DNA of 64,000 nt from Anaerocolumna chitinilytica. GTDB taxonomy: Bacteria; Bacillota; Clostridia; Lachnospirales; Lachnospiraceae. Both the position numbers and the translations under genes were made by a program. This document shows positions 18,197-27,732 of this stretch, piece by piece; within the stretch, counting starts at the first letter, position 1; the number at the start of each line of letters is the position of its first letter. Below the pieces are notes generated by a model. The model had not been told where the DNA came from. It saw only the letters and a list, made by a program, of their open reading frames with translations, and ran no database searches. The stretch covers positions 2,360,001-2,424,000 of the forward strand of contig NZ_AP023368.1 in the NCBI RefSeq assembly GCF_014218355.1, in the 5' to 3' direction.

Positions 18197-19843
18197 TTGA
18201 GGTCACATATCAACTTAATATGCAAAGTATTTATCTTATGTTTGTGTCTAATCATTCCGTCAATTCTTTATATGGGGCACAAAGAAAATATTGAGGCAGG
18301 CACTATTCAGTTAAACTATAGCACCATTTCGCTGGTAACAGGTAATACAAAAACATTGTATGTAGCAGGCACCAAAAGTAAAGTCAGCTGGTCCTCCGGC
18401 AAAAGGTCGGTTGCTGTTGTTTCAACCGGGGGTAAAGTTACGGCGAAAGCATCCGGTACAGCGATAATTTATGCATCTGTAGCAGGAAAGAAATTATCCT
18501 GCAAAGTTATAGTAAAAGAGCCTATAAAATTAAACTACAGCTCAATTACACTTGAAAAAGGTATGGCAAAAACACTGAAAGTAACCGGTACAACAAGTAA
18601 GGTAACCTGGACAACCAGTAAAAGTACTGTTGCAGCGGTTGCTTTAGGAGGTAAAGTAACCGGGAAGAGTGAAGGAACGGCAACAATCTATGCCTCTGTA
18701 TCTGGTAAAAGATTATCCAGTAAAGTAACGGTGAAGCCACCGAAAGTAACGGTAACGCCAACACCGGTGCCGACTGTAGTACCAGAAGTCAATACATCAC
18801 TGAAATTAGTTGGCTATTATGCCGCATGGGCTAAATATTCCGGATTTTCACCGGATAAATTAGATGCCACTAAATTAACGCATATTAATTATGCCTTTGC
18901 CAATATCAATAGTGACCATAAAATTATTTTGGGCTATCCGGATGTTGATGCAGCTAATATCAGCCAGTTGAACCAGTTAAAACAGATAAATCCAAAACTT
19001 AAGACAATCATTGCAGTAGGGGGATGGTCCTGGTCAGATCAATTCTCAGATGCAGCATTGACTCAAGCTTCCCGAGATACCTTTGCTGACAGTGCAGTAG
19101 ATTTTATTATCAAGTATGGCTTTGACGGGATTGACATTGATTGGGAGTATCCGGTTTCCGGTGGTTTGTCCACTAATATTTACAGACCGGAGGATAAATA
19201 TAATTTTACTTTATTCATGAAGACTTTAAGGGAAAAGCTGGATGCCAGAGGTTTAATTGACGGAAAACATTACATTCTTTCCTTTGCGGGAGGGGCAGGG
19301 AAATGGTATGCAAATAACACTCAATTAAGTGAGTTAAGTAAGTATGTTGATTATGCTAATGTCATGACCTATGATATTAATGGTATTTGGGATTCATATA
19401 CCGGGTTTAATTCACCTTTATATAGTGATGCTGCTTCTAATTCCTATGATAGTGTGGATACTGGTATAACTTCCTGGGTAAATGCCGGTTTTGAAAAGAA
19501 TAAAATGATAATGGGGATTCCTTTTTATGGGTATGTCTATAAGTCAGTACCAAACAGTAATAATGGATTAAACCAGACCTTCTCCGGCGGTAGCTCTATC
19601 AGTTATGGAAACATTGCGGCTAATTATCTGAACGCAAGTGGTTATCAACATTTCTTTCACTCTACGCAAAGGGTACCCTGGTTATTTAACGGGTCTACAT
19701 TCATCTCGTATGAGAATGAGCAATCCATTACAGAAAAAGCAGGCTATATTAAGAAAAATGGATTAAGCGGTGCAATGGTCTGGGAATTAAGCCAGGATCC
19801 GAACAAAATATTGTTGAATGCCTTATACCAAGGATTAAAATAA
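18197..19843 (+). CDS. Surface/secreted GH18 chitinase with two Big_2 domains
   Basis: Start is a TTG after AAAAGGGGG; it is needed to keep the signal segment (hydrophobic residues 8-25). Residues about 36-110 and 110-185 are two Big_2 immunoglobulin-like repeats (each ending KVTGKSEGTATIYASVSGK-like). A Pro/Thr linker (PPKVTVTPTPVPTV) leads to a GH18 barrel (about 203-548) with SxGG as AVGGWSWS and the catalytic FDGIDIDWEYP, Asp310 to Glu317, Glu317 the proton donor, plus YDINGIWD and a final MVWELSQD. Expected to hydrolyse chitin or chitooligosaccharides outside the cell. No sortase motif; Big_2 domains may hold it at the surface. Monocistronic with its own terminator. Confidence 0.93.
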   Translation: MRSHINLICKVFILCLCLIIPSILYMGHKENIEAGTIQLNYSTISLVTGNTKTLYVAGTKSKVSWSSGKRSVAVVSTGGKVTAKASGTAIIYASVAGKKLSCKVIVKEPIKLNYSSITLEKGMAKTLKVTGTTSKVTWTTSKSTVAAVALGGKVTGKSEGTATIYASVSGKRLSSKVTVKPPKVTVTPTPVPTVVPEVNTSLKLVGYYAAWAKYSGFSPDKLDATKLTHINYAFANINSDHKIILGYPDVDAANISQLNQLKQINPKLKTIIAVGGWSWSDQFSDAALTQASRDTFADSAVDFIIKYGFDGIDIDWEYPVSGGLSTNIYRPEDKYNFTLFMKTLREKLDARGLIDGKHYILSFAGGAGKWYANNTQLSELSKYVDYANVMTYDINGIWDSYTGFNSPLYSDAASNSYDSVDTGITSWVNAGFEKNKMIMGIPFYGYVYKSVPNSNNGLNQTFSGGSSISYGNIAANYLNASGYQHFFHSTQRVPWLFNGSTFISYENEQSITEKAGYIKKNGLSGAMVWELSQDPNKILLNALYQGLK

Positions 19844-19877
19844 TTCGGGGACCATAAACAGCAGCTATTTATTAATG

Positions 19878-19910
19878 CGGGACACTTTACAAGAGTGTCC
19901 CGTTATTTTT
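19878..19910 (+). terminator. Intrinsic terminator after the Big_2-GH18 gene
   Basis: CGGGACACT pairs with AGTGTCCCG (9 bp), 7-base loop, then TTATTTTTA. Confidence 0.88.
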
Positions 19911-20111
19911 ATCACTGCTTGGGCCAGTTATAGCGGAAAGAAGGTCAAGGATACCGGAAGAAAGCCTCTGTTAATCCAGAGGATTCCTGTTATGATAAAG
20001 AAAATATCTGATATTTACTTATTTAGAAGATAGAATTACCGGGTATTAAGCTGCCCTTTAAGCCAATCTGAAGATATTTTAAGTAAATATTATAATACAG
20101 GAGTTAATAAT

Positions 20112-21059
20112 ATGCAGGCATATCTATTTGTGCATTTTAAAGAAAAAAGAACCCCTGATGGTGAACAGGTATACTTTGCTCTCAGTAAAGATGGCTTTCA
20201 TTGGGAAGAAGTAAACGACGGCAATCCGGTTTTATGGAGTTACTATGGGGATAAGGGAGTTAGAGATTTTACTATTATAAGAACGAAAGCTGGTAAATTT
20301 ATTATTATGGCTACAGACCTAAGTCTTTCCTACGGTATGTTGAATCAATATCATAATTCTTGGGCTGAAATCAGCCGAAACGGGAGTAAAAGTCTGGTGC
20401 TATGGGAGTCTGAGGATTTAGTCCATTGGTCAGCGCAGCGAATGGTAAAATTGGGAGATGAAAACTTTGGCTGCCTGTGGGCTCCGGATATTATATATGA
20501 TAAGGTACAGGATGAGTACCTGATACACTGGTCCTCTCCTCACAGCAGCAACAACTACGGTGATAAGGGCATCTATTATTCCAGAACAAAGGATTTTACC
20601 TCCTTTACAAAGGCAGAATTATTATATCAGAAGGAAGACAGTGGGGTTATTGATTCAGCCATGTATGAAGAAAAAGGAAAATATTATTTATTTCTCAAGA
20701 GTGAAAAAAACCCGGAAAAAATTATTCTGATGGAGTCAGAGATAATAACCGGTCCATTCAAAAAGTTAAAGGAGTTTGATAAGAGTATGGAGGAGCTTGC
20801 CCAGGGACTATATGAAGCACCAACAGCAGTAAAATTGGAGGACGGAAGGTGGTGTCTGTTTTTAGATTATTATGGCTGCTCAGCTGAAGAGCAGGGGTAT
20901 GTACCCTTCCTTACGGATACCTTATCATCCGGCAGATTTATTCGTTCAGATCAATCCTTTTGGTTCCCCTATGGTTTTAAACATGGTACCATCCTGACGA
21001 TTACCATGGAAGAATATCAAAGCTTAAAATCATTGAAAAAGAAACCTTCTGAGTATTAA
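20112..21059 (+). CDS. GH43-like five-bladed beta-propeller glycosidase
   Basis: Protein of 315 residues, no signal peptide. The opening AYLFVHFKE with QVYFALSKDGFHWEEV, VRDFTIIR, the W-A-P-D segment CLWAPDIIYD, the IDSAMYEE strand and the YEAPTAVKLEDGRW block match GH43-type propellers (arabinanase, arabinofuranosidase, xylosidase families). In such enzymes an Asp near the start, an Asp in the second blade and a Glu near EAPT act in catalysis; Glu in YEAPT is visible. It would act on short imported oligosaccharides. Exact subfamily and substrate are not determined. It stands alone, with a weak ribosome site (CAGGAG). Confidence 0.78.
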   Translation: MQAYLFVHFKEKRTPDGEQVYFALSKDGFHWEEVNDGNPVLWSYYGDKGVRDFTIIRTKAGKFIIMATDLSLSYGMLNQYHNSWAEISRNGSKSLVLWESEDLVHWSAQRMVKLGDENFGCLWAPDIIYDKVQDEYLIHWSSPHSSNNYGDKGIYYSRTKDFTSFTKAELLYQKEDSGVIDSAMYEEKGKYYLFLKSEKNPEKIILMESEIITGPFKKLKEFDKSMEELAQGLYEAPTAVKLEDGRWCLFLDYYGCSAEEQGYVPFLTDTLSSGRFIRSDQSFWFPYGFKHGTILTITMEEYQSLKSLKKKPSEY

Positions 21060-21089
21060 TACATAGACATAATATTTTTCATAATTCTA

Positions 21090-21132
21090 TTGACAAAAGA
21101 AACTAATAGGGTTAATATACTAACAGTGTTAG
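21090..21132 (+). promoter_or_regulatory. Promoter and operator of the MarR regulator gene
   Basis: TTGACA (21090-21095), 17-bp spacer, TATAAT-like TAATAT (21113-21118), followed at once by the inverted repeat CTAAC-AGT-GTTAG (21120-21132) over the start point. A closely related copy lies before the ABC exporter genes, which points to autoregulation by MarR. Confidence 0.75.
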
Positions 21133-21160
21133 ATATTAATGAAGTGAGGTGAATGTATCT

Positions 21161-21619
21161 ATGGATTATAAAGAACTTGCAATACAATTTTTGGAAAAAT
21201 CATATCAGTTTCAAAAAGGCAAACATCATAAACCAATTGATGGCATAATGCATGGAGAAATCTTTGTAGTTATATTTATTGAGAAAACCGGAAGAAGCGT
21301 ATTGCCAAGTGAAATCAGCAGTGAGATGGATATCAGTACAGCCCGGATTGCTGCAGCACTGAATAATCTTGAGAAAAAAGGGCTGATCACTCGCCAGATA
21401 GATGTTAACGACCGGAGAAAGATTCTGGTTGATTTAACAGCAGACGGCAGAGAGCTTGCACTGAAACACAAACAAATGGCATTAAAAGCTACTGCACATA
21501 TGCTGGAATTGCTTGGCGAAGAGGATTCGAAAAATCTTATACGTATAATGGATAAACTTACAGAACTGATGCCTAAGTTCTTTGATTATGAAATGAAAGT
21601 TAGAATGGAAAAAGAATAA
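21161..21619 (+). CDS. MarR-family repressor of the ABC exporter
   Basis: Start chosen at the ATG at 21161 with GAGGTG nine bases upstream. The 152-residue protein has the MarR winged helix: LPSEISSEMDISTARIAAALN for the recognition helix and RQIDVNDRRKILVDLT for the wing. MarR proteins usually repress an efflux system and release DNA on binding a small molecule. Gene order (regulator followed by two ABC exporter subunits) and shared operators support that role here. Confidence 0.92.
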   Translation: MDYKELAIQFLEKSYQFQKGKHHKPIDGIMHGEIFVVIFIEKTGRSVLPSEISSEMDISTARIAAALNNLEKKGLITRQIDVNDRRKILVDLTADGRELALKHKQMALKATAHMLELLGEEDSKNLIRIMDKLTELMPKFFDYEMKVRMEKE

Positions 21620-21640
21620 TAATACAGCAATATCAATATT

Positions 21641-21660
21641 GCGGTCACTTAAGTGGCCGC
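21641..21660. other. Twenty-base hairpin between marR and the exporter genes
   Basis: GCGGTCACTT pairs with AAGTGGCCGC (one G-U) without a loop spacer and is followed by As rather than Ts, so it is probably an mRNA structure rather than an efficient terminator. Confidence 0.45.
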
Positions 21661-21675
21661 AAAAAAATACCAAAA

Positions 21676-21694
21676 ATACTAACACTATTAGTAT
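21676..21694. promoter_or_regulatory. Second MarR-type operator, before the ABC exporter
   Basis: ATACTAA-N5-TTAGTAT, containing CTAAC-ACT-ATTAG, one base away from the CTAAC-N3-GTTAG site before marR. It lies 33 bp before the first exporter gene. Confidence 0.65.
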
Positions 21695-21726
21695 CAAATA
21701 CCATTAATAAAACAGGAGGAGTTCAT

Positions 21727-23484
21727 ATGCTTAGAATATTTAAGTATTTAAAATTAAAAGAATGGCTGCAGGCTGCCATCAGTCTTATATTCATTATTAC
21801 ACAGGTCTGGCTTGACCTTAAGCTGCCGGATTATATGGCAGGAATTACGAAACTGGTACAGATGCCCGGCAGTAAGATGAGTGATATTTGGGAGCAAGGT
21901 ATTTATATGCTTCTATGTGCTTTTGGAAGTGTTATTTCTGCAATCATTGTAGGTTTTTTTGCTGCTCGGATAGCAGCCTCCTTTTCACAGAGACTTCGCA
22001 GTATGCTGTTTTCCAAAGTGGATTCCTTTTCCATGGAGGAAATCAACCGTTTTTCTACTTCAAGTCTGATAACACGTTCTACAAATGATATTACACAGAT
22101 ACAAATGCTTGTTACTATGGGTCTGCAAATGATAATAAAAGCACCAATTATGGCTGTTTGGGCTATTACCAAAATTGCAGGCAAGGGTTTCGAATGGTCA
22201 CTGGCTACAGGAGCGGCAGTATTGGTTCTGGTTGTTATGATTGCGTTTATCATGGTTTTTGTTATCCCTAAGTTTAAAAAAATGCAGATGCTTACAGATA
22301 ACCTGAATCAGGTCACCAGGGAGAATCTGACAGGGCTTCGTGTGGTTCGTGCATACAATGCTGAAAATTATCAGGAAGAGAAGTTTGAGAAGGCGAATGA
22401 TGAATTAACCGGAACACAGCTTTATACTAGTCGTGGAATGGCAGTTATGATGCCGGTAATGAGTATGATTATGAGCGGTATATCCCTTGCCATTTACTGG
22501 ATTGGAGCTTATTTAATCGACGGTGCACAGGCAATGGATAAGCTGACAATATTCTCAAATATGGTGGTATTCTCTTCCTATGCCGTACAGGTAATTATGT
22601 CCTTCATGATGTTGATCATGCTCTTTATCCTTATGCCTAGAGCTACTGTATCGGCCAGACGTATTAATGAGGTGTTAGATACTCAGCCGACTATCTTAGA
22701 TGGCCTTCTGACGGAAGGGAACCTAAGTCTTACCGGTGAAGTGGAATTTAAAAATGTAAGCTTTCGTTATCCCGGCGCAGCAGAATATGTACTGCAGGAT
22801 GTCAGCTTTTCCGTAAAAAAAGGTGAGACCATCGCATTTATTGGTTCTACAGGCAGCGGTAAAAGTACATTGATAAATCTGGTTCCCCGTTTCTTTGATG
22901 CCACGGAAGGGGAGGTGCTGATTGACGGGATCAATGTGAAAGATTATAAAGGTGAAGCTTTGTATAATAAAATAGGCTATGTTCCGCAAAAAGCAGTGTT
23001 ATTCCGCGGCAGAGTAAGCTCAAATGTGGCATATGGGGAGAATGGTAAAGAACCTGCTACGATAGAGCAGATTAAACAGGCTGTATCAATAGCACAGGGA
23101 TCTGACTTTGTAGAAGCAATGGATGGCGGATATAATGCAGACATTTCACAAGGCGGCAAGAATGTTTCAGGCGGTCAGAAACAAAGGCTTGCTATTGCCC
23201 GTGCAGTAAGCCGAAAACCGGAAATCTATATTTTTGATGACAGCTTTTCAGCCTTGGATTACAAAACGGACCGTGTGCTAAGGAGTGCTTTGAAAAAAGA
23301 AACCTCCGGAGTTACCAGTATGATCATAGCACAGCGAATCGGGACAATTATAGATGCAGATAAGATTATTGTTTTGGACGAAGGCAGGGTTGTTGGTGAG
23401 GGTACCCATAAAGAACTACTGACAACCTGTCAGGTATATAAGGAAATTGCAATGTCACAGCTTAGTGAGGAGGAACTGGCATAA
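21727..23484 (+). CDS. ABC exporter subunit with degenerate ATPase site (LmrC/BmrC-like half)
   Basis: Protein of 585 residues: six-helix membrane domain (about 15-310) plus one nucleotide-binding domain. Walker A is GSTGSGKST, the signature is NVSGGQKQRLAIARA, but Walker B is IYIFDDSFSALD with Asp in place of the catalytic Glu, and the H-loop His is replaced by Gln (IIAQRIG). Such changes mark the degenerate site of heterodimeric exporters such as LmrCD, BmrCD and TM287/288. The next gene overlaps it by one base and encodes the partner. Predicted to export drugs, lipids or toxic compounds. Confidence 0.93.
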   Translation: MLRIFKYLKLKEWLQAAISLIFIITQVWLDLKLPDYMAGITKLVQMPGSKMSDIWEQGIYMLLCAFGSVISAIIVGFFAARIAASFSQRLRSMLFSKVDSFSMEEINRFSTSSLITRSTNDITQIQMLVTMGLQMIIKAPIMAVWAITKIAGKGFEWSLATGAAVLVLVVMIAFIMVFVIPKFKKMQMLTDNLNQVTRENLTGLRVVRAYNAENYQEEKFEKANDELTGTQLYTSRGMAVMMPVMSMIMSGISLAIYWIGAYLIDGAQAMDKLTIFSNMVVFSSYAVQVIMSFMMLIMLFILMPRATVSARRINEVLDTQPTILDGLLTEGNLSLTGEVEFKNVSFRYPGAAEYVLQDVSFSVKKGETIAFIGSTGSGKSTLINLVPRFFDATEGEVLIDGINVKDYKGEALYNKIGYVPQKAVLFRGRVSSNVAYGENGKEPATIEQIKQAVSIAQGSDFVEAMDGGYNADISQGGKNVSGGQKQRLAIARAVSRKPEIYIFDDSFSALDYKTDRVLRSALKKETSGVTSMIIAQRIGTIIDADKIIVLDEGRVVGEGTHKELLTTCQVYKEIAMSQLSEEELA

Positions 23485-25394
23485 TGAGTGAGAATATCAA
23501 AAGAAAACAAAAGACAATGAATAGCAAGAATACCCTAGGGGGCAATAGGCAAATGAATAATAAAGGAACAATGAATGGTCCCGGAGGAATGGGAGGAATG
23601 GGAGGAGCAGTTGAGAAGTCCCAGGATTTTAAAGGTACATGGATTAAGCTGATTCAATATTGTAAAGAATATCTTCCTGTTATTATCTTTGCATTAGTGG
23701 CAGCAGCTATCGGTACAGTGCTGCAGATTATTGGTCCTGATAGATTAAAAGATATGACCAATGAGATTGCAAAAGGGTTACCGGCCTTAATAAATGGGAA
23801 AGCGGTGATAGGGGTAATTAATATGGACAGGGTAGTCCGTATTGCATCCTTGCTCGTATGTTTTTATGCCGGCTCTGCCCTGTTGAATTTTACACAAAGT
23901 TATATAATGGCTACGGTTACGCAGAAAATATCCAAAACCATGCGCACCGATATTTCACAAAAAATTAACCGGCTGCCCCTTCGATATTTTGACAGTACCA
24001 GCTATGGCGATGTGCTAAGCCGGGTTACCAATGATGTAGATGCTATTGGACAGACTATGAATCAAAGTATTGGTACACTGGTTACCTCCATTACCATGTT
24101 TGTCGGTTCATTAATTATGATGTTTTATACAAATTGGATTCTGGCGCTGACTGCAGTACTTGCAAGTGTAATCGGTTTTGCCTTAATGATGATTATTATG
24201 GCAAAATCCCAGAAATATTTTACCGCACAGCAGGAAGGACTTGGCAGTGTTAATGGGCATATTGAAGAGATTTATTCCGGTCATAATATCGTTAAGGTAT
24301 ATAACGGTGGAAAAGAAGCAAAAAAGACCTTTGAAGAGATTAATGACAAGTTATATGACAGTGCGTGGAAATCACAGTTCTTATCCGGCTTGATGATGCC
24401 GTTAATGCAGTTCATCGGAAATTTCGGTTATGTAGCTGTTTGTGTTGTCGGTGCGGTATTGGCTATGAATGGGAATATTTCTTTTGGTGTAATTGTTGCA
24501 TTTATGATGTATATCCGTTTGTTTACACAGCCGCTGTCTCAGATGGCACAGGCCGCAAATAATTTACAAAGGACAGCTGCTGCCGGAGAACGTGTTTTTG
24601 AGTTCTTAGAAGAAACCGAACTGGAAGACGAGAGCCAGAAGGTGAAGGGATTACAGAATATAAAGGGTGATGTGGAATTTAAGCATGTCAGATTCGGATA
24701 TGTACCTGAAAAAATTATTATTCATGATTTCTCTGCAAAAGTAAAACCGGGACAGAAGGTTGCAATAGTTGGTCCTACTGGTGCAGGTAAGACTACGATT
24801 GTAAATTTACTCATGAGATTTTATGATTTGGATGGTGGTGAGATTCTATTGGATGGAACACCTATCAGTCAGGTACCCAGGGAGAATGTCCATGAACAAT
24901 TTGGTATGGTATTACAGGACTCCTGGCTTTTTGAAGGCACAATAAAAGAGAATATTGTTTACAGTAAACAGGGAATTACAGATGAACAGGTGGTTAAGGC
25001 CTGCAAGACTGTAGGATTGCACCATTTTATCAAAACCATGCCGGATGGATATGATACAGTCCTAAATGATAAAGCCAGTCTGTCGGAAGGACAAAAGCAG
25101 CTGATTACCATTGCCCGTGCCATGATACAGAATGCACCTCTTCTTATACTGGATGAAGCAACCAGTTCTGTGGATACCCGTACGGAACGCATTGTACAAT
25201 CTGCAATGGACCAGTTAACGGCTGGCAGAACTTCCTTTGTTATTGCACACAGGCTTTCTACCATTAAAAATGCAGACTTGATACTTGTGATGAAAGATGG
25301 AGATATTATTGAGAGCGGCAGTCACGACGAACTGCTTGCACACAGCGGGTTCTATGCAGAACTTTATAATAGCCAGTTTGAAGTAGCTGTATAA
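23484..25394 (+). CDS. ABC exporter partner subunit with canonical Walker B (LmrD/BmrD-like half)
   Basis: Protein of 636 residues, starting one base inside the previous stop (TAATG), so translationally coupled. The first 50 residues are polar with a GPGGMGGMGG stretch, then a six-helix membrane domain (about 65-365) and an ATPase domain with Walker A GPTGAGKTT, Walker B LLILDEATSSVD and H-loop IAHRLST, all intact. Its signature motif is altered to LSEGQKQ. That altered signature would face the degenerate Walker B of the partner, so both changes fall in the same composite site, as known for heterodimeric exporters. Confidence 0.93.
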   Translation: MSENIKRKQKTMNSKNTLGGNRQMNNKGTMNGPGGMGGMGGAVEKSQDFKGTWIKLIQYCKEYLPVIIFALVAAAIGTVLQIIGPDRLKDMTNEIAKGLPALINGKAVIGVINMDRVVRIASLLVCFYAGSALLNFTQSYIMATVTQKISKTMRTDISQKINRLPLRYFDSTSYGDVLSRVTNDVDAIGQTMNQSIGTLVTSITMFVGSLIMMFYTNWILALTAVLASVIGFALMMIIMAKSQKYFTAQQEGLGSVNGHIEEIYSGHNIVKVYNGGKEAKKTFEEINDKLYDSAWKSQFLSGLMMPLMQFIGNFGYVAVCVVGAVLAMNGNISFGVIVAFMMYIRLFTQPLSQMAQAANNLQRTAAAGERVFEFLEETELEDESQKVKGLQNIKGDVEFKHVRFGYVPEKIIIHDFSAKVKPGQKVAIVGPTGAGKTTIVNLLMRFYDLDGGEILLDGTPISQVPRENVHEQFGMVLQDSWLFEGTIKENIVYSKQGITDEQVVKACKTVGLHHFIKTMPDGYDTVLNDKASLSEGQKQLITIARAMIQNAPLLILDEATSSVDTRTERIVQSAMDQLTAGRTSFVIAHRLSTIKNADLILVMKDGDIIESGSHDELLAHSGFYAELYNSQFEVAV

Positions 25395-25413
25395 AGAAAA
25401 GAGTAAAATGGGT

Positions 25414-25461
25414 AAAGAGACTATATTCTTTCAATTAAATGAAAGTGTGTAGTCTCTTTCT
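25414..25461 (+). terminator. Terminator hairpin after the ABC exporter operon
   Basis: AAAGAGACTA (25414-25423) pairs with TAGTCTCTTT (25450-25459), with an inner CTTTC/GAAAG stem. Only a short pyrimidine tail follows. Confidence 0.7.
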
Positions 25462-25643
25462 ATTAATATAATAATTTATATACCCAATATAATTCTACGA
25501 TATATTGGCTGAGTATGGTTTATTGTGTTATAATATGGCTTAGTAAAAAGAACGGTTATTGCGTCTTTAACACCATTCTCATTTTGAATAACAGGCGTCC
25601 ATTAGTATCCCTAAAGAACACATAAGAAAGGTAGAATTTACTG

Positions 25644-26423
25644 ATGATGAAAGGAATAAGGAATTTATTTAGAGGAAGAGAAGAACAGGAGACAGAGGAA
25701 GAAGATAATACTATAGAAAATGGATCCGTTGAAACAATAACTGTTGTATGCGAAAGCTGCGGTGCTCCAAATAAAATAAGCAATAACACTTTTTGTGAGT
25801 ATTGCGGGTCACCGCTTAGTTATCCTGCAGTTAGTAATACAGCACCCTCTGAGTCAGGTACTAAAACCTCAACTGCTACAAAGCAAGCTTTGGACTTAAC
25901 AAACTTGGATAAGGAATATTCCTTGTCAACGGGCTTTTATACGGCAGGTATTGATATTCCAATAGGCATCTGTAATGTATCTGCTATTTCAGGAAGCGGT
26001 AATATTTCCAGCTCAGATTATGAAATCAATGAAGTATTCGGCACCGAACGTGGGGATGTACATTCTTTCAAAGGGCTGAAATTGTCTAGAGGTGTTATAT
26101 TGGAGATTTCGGGAAGGCTGACAGTTCAACTAATCTATAAATCAGTGGAAGATAACTTTTCCGGACGTAATTATAATATGTCAGGGGCAAAGGAGTTAAC
26201 AACCGGAAATTACGTGGCTGGCAGACATTTTCCAGCCGGTGTTTATAATATAGAAGCAGTGTCAGGTTCCGGTAATCTCAGCACGGATGATGTAGGAATT
26301 AATGAGGTATTTGGACTTGATGAGGAAGATGTCAGTGAAATAAAGAATGTATATCTGCCGAAGGGTATTAAACTTTCTTTAGAGGGTGACATGTCAATTA
26401 AATTGATTCCAGAGTTAAATTGA
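25644..26423 (+). CDS. Zinc-ribbon protein with two copies of a Gly-Ser-Gly beta-domain, unknown function
   Basis: Protein of 259 residues, no signal peptide. A charged start is followed by a zinc ribbon (CESCG and CEYCG, residues about 36-55). Then two copies of an about 75-residue domain (about 92-165 and 180-257) share the order TGfYtaGiDiPiGicN, SGSGN, iNEVFG, KglkLskG and a final L-I strand. Such domains occur singly or repeated behind zinc ribbons or membrane segments in Firmicutes; function is not known to me. Standing alone after the exporter operon, followed 52 bp later by a GNAT gene. Confidence 0.72.
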   Translation: MMKGIRNLFRGREEQETEEEDNTIENGSVETITVVCESCGAPNKISNNTFCEYCGSPLSYPAVSNTAPSESGTKTSTATKQALDLTNLDKEYSLSTGFYTAGIDIPIGICNVSAISGSGNISSSDYEINEVFGTERGDVHSFKGLKLSRGVILEISGRLTVQLIYKSVEDNFSGRNYNMSGAKELTTGNYVAGRHFPAGVYNIEAVSGSGNLSTDDVGINEVFGLDEEDVSEIKNVYLPKGIKLSLEGDMSIKLIPELN

Positions 26424-26475
26424 TAAATTAGATAGGAGATTTATAAATAAATTATTATCAAGTATGAGGTGCTGA

Positions 26476-27369
26476 ATGCGGGCAGAAATATTATTACATA
26501 CGGAAAAAGAGGAGTTTATATCATTCTGCTTAAAGCATAAACATGAAGTAGATGATTCCTTCTTATATGAAAAGGACTTGGAGAACTTTTCTCCGAATGA
26601 GGAAAACCCAACATATATTGTGAAAGAAGACGGAAATATCATAGCAGCTGTCTCTCTAATATTGGACGACTATCATAGAAGGGGGAGGAATGGGCGTTTT
26701 CGAATCTTTTATTCTGAAGACAAGGAGTTTGATACTTATTCTGTCTTGTTTAAAGAAATATTAAATGGTTTAAAAGAAATTGACAAGCTGTTCTTGTTTG
26801 TTCCTCTTGTTAATACTCAGTTATCTGAGAATATGAAAAGTTTACATTTTACAATTGATAGATATGTATATCTCCTTCTGAAAGAAATCAGGCAGCCGGA
26901 GAAAATAGAATTACCGGTGGGTTATGGGATTAAAAGTCTTCAGGTTGGTTCAGAGGAAGAGAGTTGGTGCCATATCAGAAATACAGCCTTTTCAGCGCTG
27001 AAAGGGAACACGACAACTATTACTGCAGAGATGGTTAGTAAGCAGATAAACAGTCCGGAATACCTGGAAGGCGGCATGTTGTTTTTGATGCATGATAATA
27101 GTCCTGTGGGGATTGTCAGAGGTGCTCATGATGATTATGAAGGGGAACCAGCCATGAATATTGGCCCCTTAGCTATCCTTCCGGCATACCAGGGTAAAGG
27201 GTTAGGAAAGCAGCTGTTAAGAGCCTCCATTGATTTTGCACAAAAGAGGAATTACAAAAAAGTAATGCTTTGTGTCAATGCAGATAATGAAAAGGCAAAA
27301 GAACTGTACTTAAAGGAAGGATTTCTTCAAGTCGAAGGCGTAGCTACCTATGAATATCCTGTAATTTAA
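26476..27369 (+). CDS. GNAT-family N-acetyltransferase
   Basis: Protein of 297 residues with ATG after GAGGTG. The C-terminal half is a clear GNAT domain: acetyl-CoA loop LPAYQGKGLGKQLL (R/Q-x-x-G-x-G/A type) and the helix-strand NADNEKAKELYLKEGF. The N-terminal half (about 1-140) looks like a second, degenerate GNAT-like lobe, as in tandem GNAT proteins. The acyl acceptor is unknown. A terminator follows, with no partner gene. Confidence 0.88.
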   Translation: MRAEILLHTEKEEFISFCLKHKHEVDDSFLYEKDLENFSPNEENPTYIVKEDGNIIAAVSLILDDYHRRGRNGRFRIFYSEDKEFDTYSVLFKEILNGLKEIDKLFLFVPLVNTQLSENMKSLHFTIDRYVYLLLKEIRQPEKIELPVGYGIKSLQVGSEEESWCHIRNTAFSALKGNTTTITAEMVSKQINSPEYLEGGMLFLMHDNSPVGIVRGAHDDYEGEPAMNIGPLAILPAYQGKGLGKQLLRASIDFAQKRNYKKVMLCVNADNEKAKELYLKEGFLQVEGVATYEYPVI

Positions 27370-27414
27370 GGAAGCAGTGTGATGGGCCGAAAGATAAATA
27401 CTAGAAATAATAGA

Positions 27415-27466
27415 AGCCAATAGCCTGACAGCTGATATGCAGCATGTCGAGTTATTGGCTTTTATT
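27415..27466 (+). terminator. Terminator after the GNAT gene
   Basis: AGCCAATAGC at 27415 pairs with GTTATTGGCT (27451-27460) across a structured loop, then TTTATTTC. Confidence 0.75.
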
Positions 27467-27732
27467 TCAAGTATTTTGAGGATACTCTTTCGATCATGGA
27501 ATATTCCGGAATCTATACTCCATACGCTGTACATAGGTATCTTAGGATTCTATGGTATTCAGGAATCAGTGCTTCCGGATAGCGGTGAGCCGATTTTAAA
27601 TAAAACCTTAGTTCCTTTGTTTAAAGACTAAATTAATAGTATACATAATGATAGAAAGCAAATAGCGAAATATATTAACATATATTAGAACTATAAAAGT
27701 ATATTATCAGGAAACCAAGGGGGAGAGTTAAT
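27467..27732. other. Intergenic stretch without a supported gene
   Basis: About 265 bp. A short open frame overlaps it but begins inside the terminator, has no ribosome site and no recognisable composition. Upstream of the next gene AAGGGGGAGAG forms its ribosome site. Nothing else seen. Confidence 0.5.

Noticed and set aside
27437..27631. A 64-codon open frame after the GNAT gene
   Set aside because: It begins inside the GNAT terminator, has no ribosome site and no recognisable domain.
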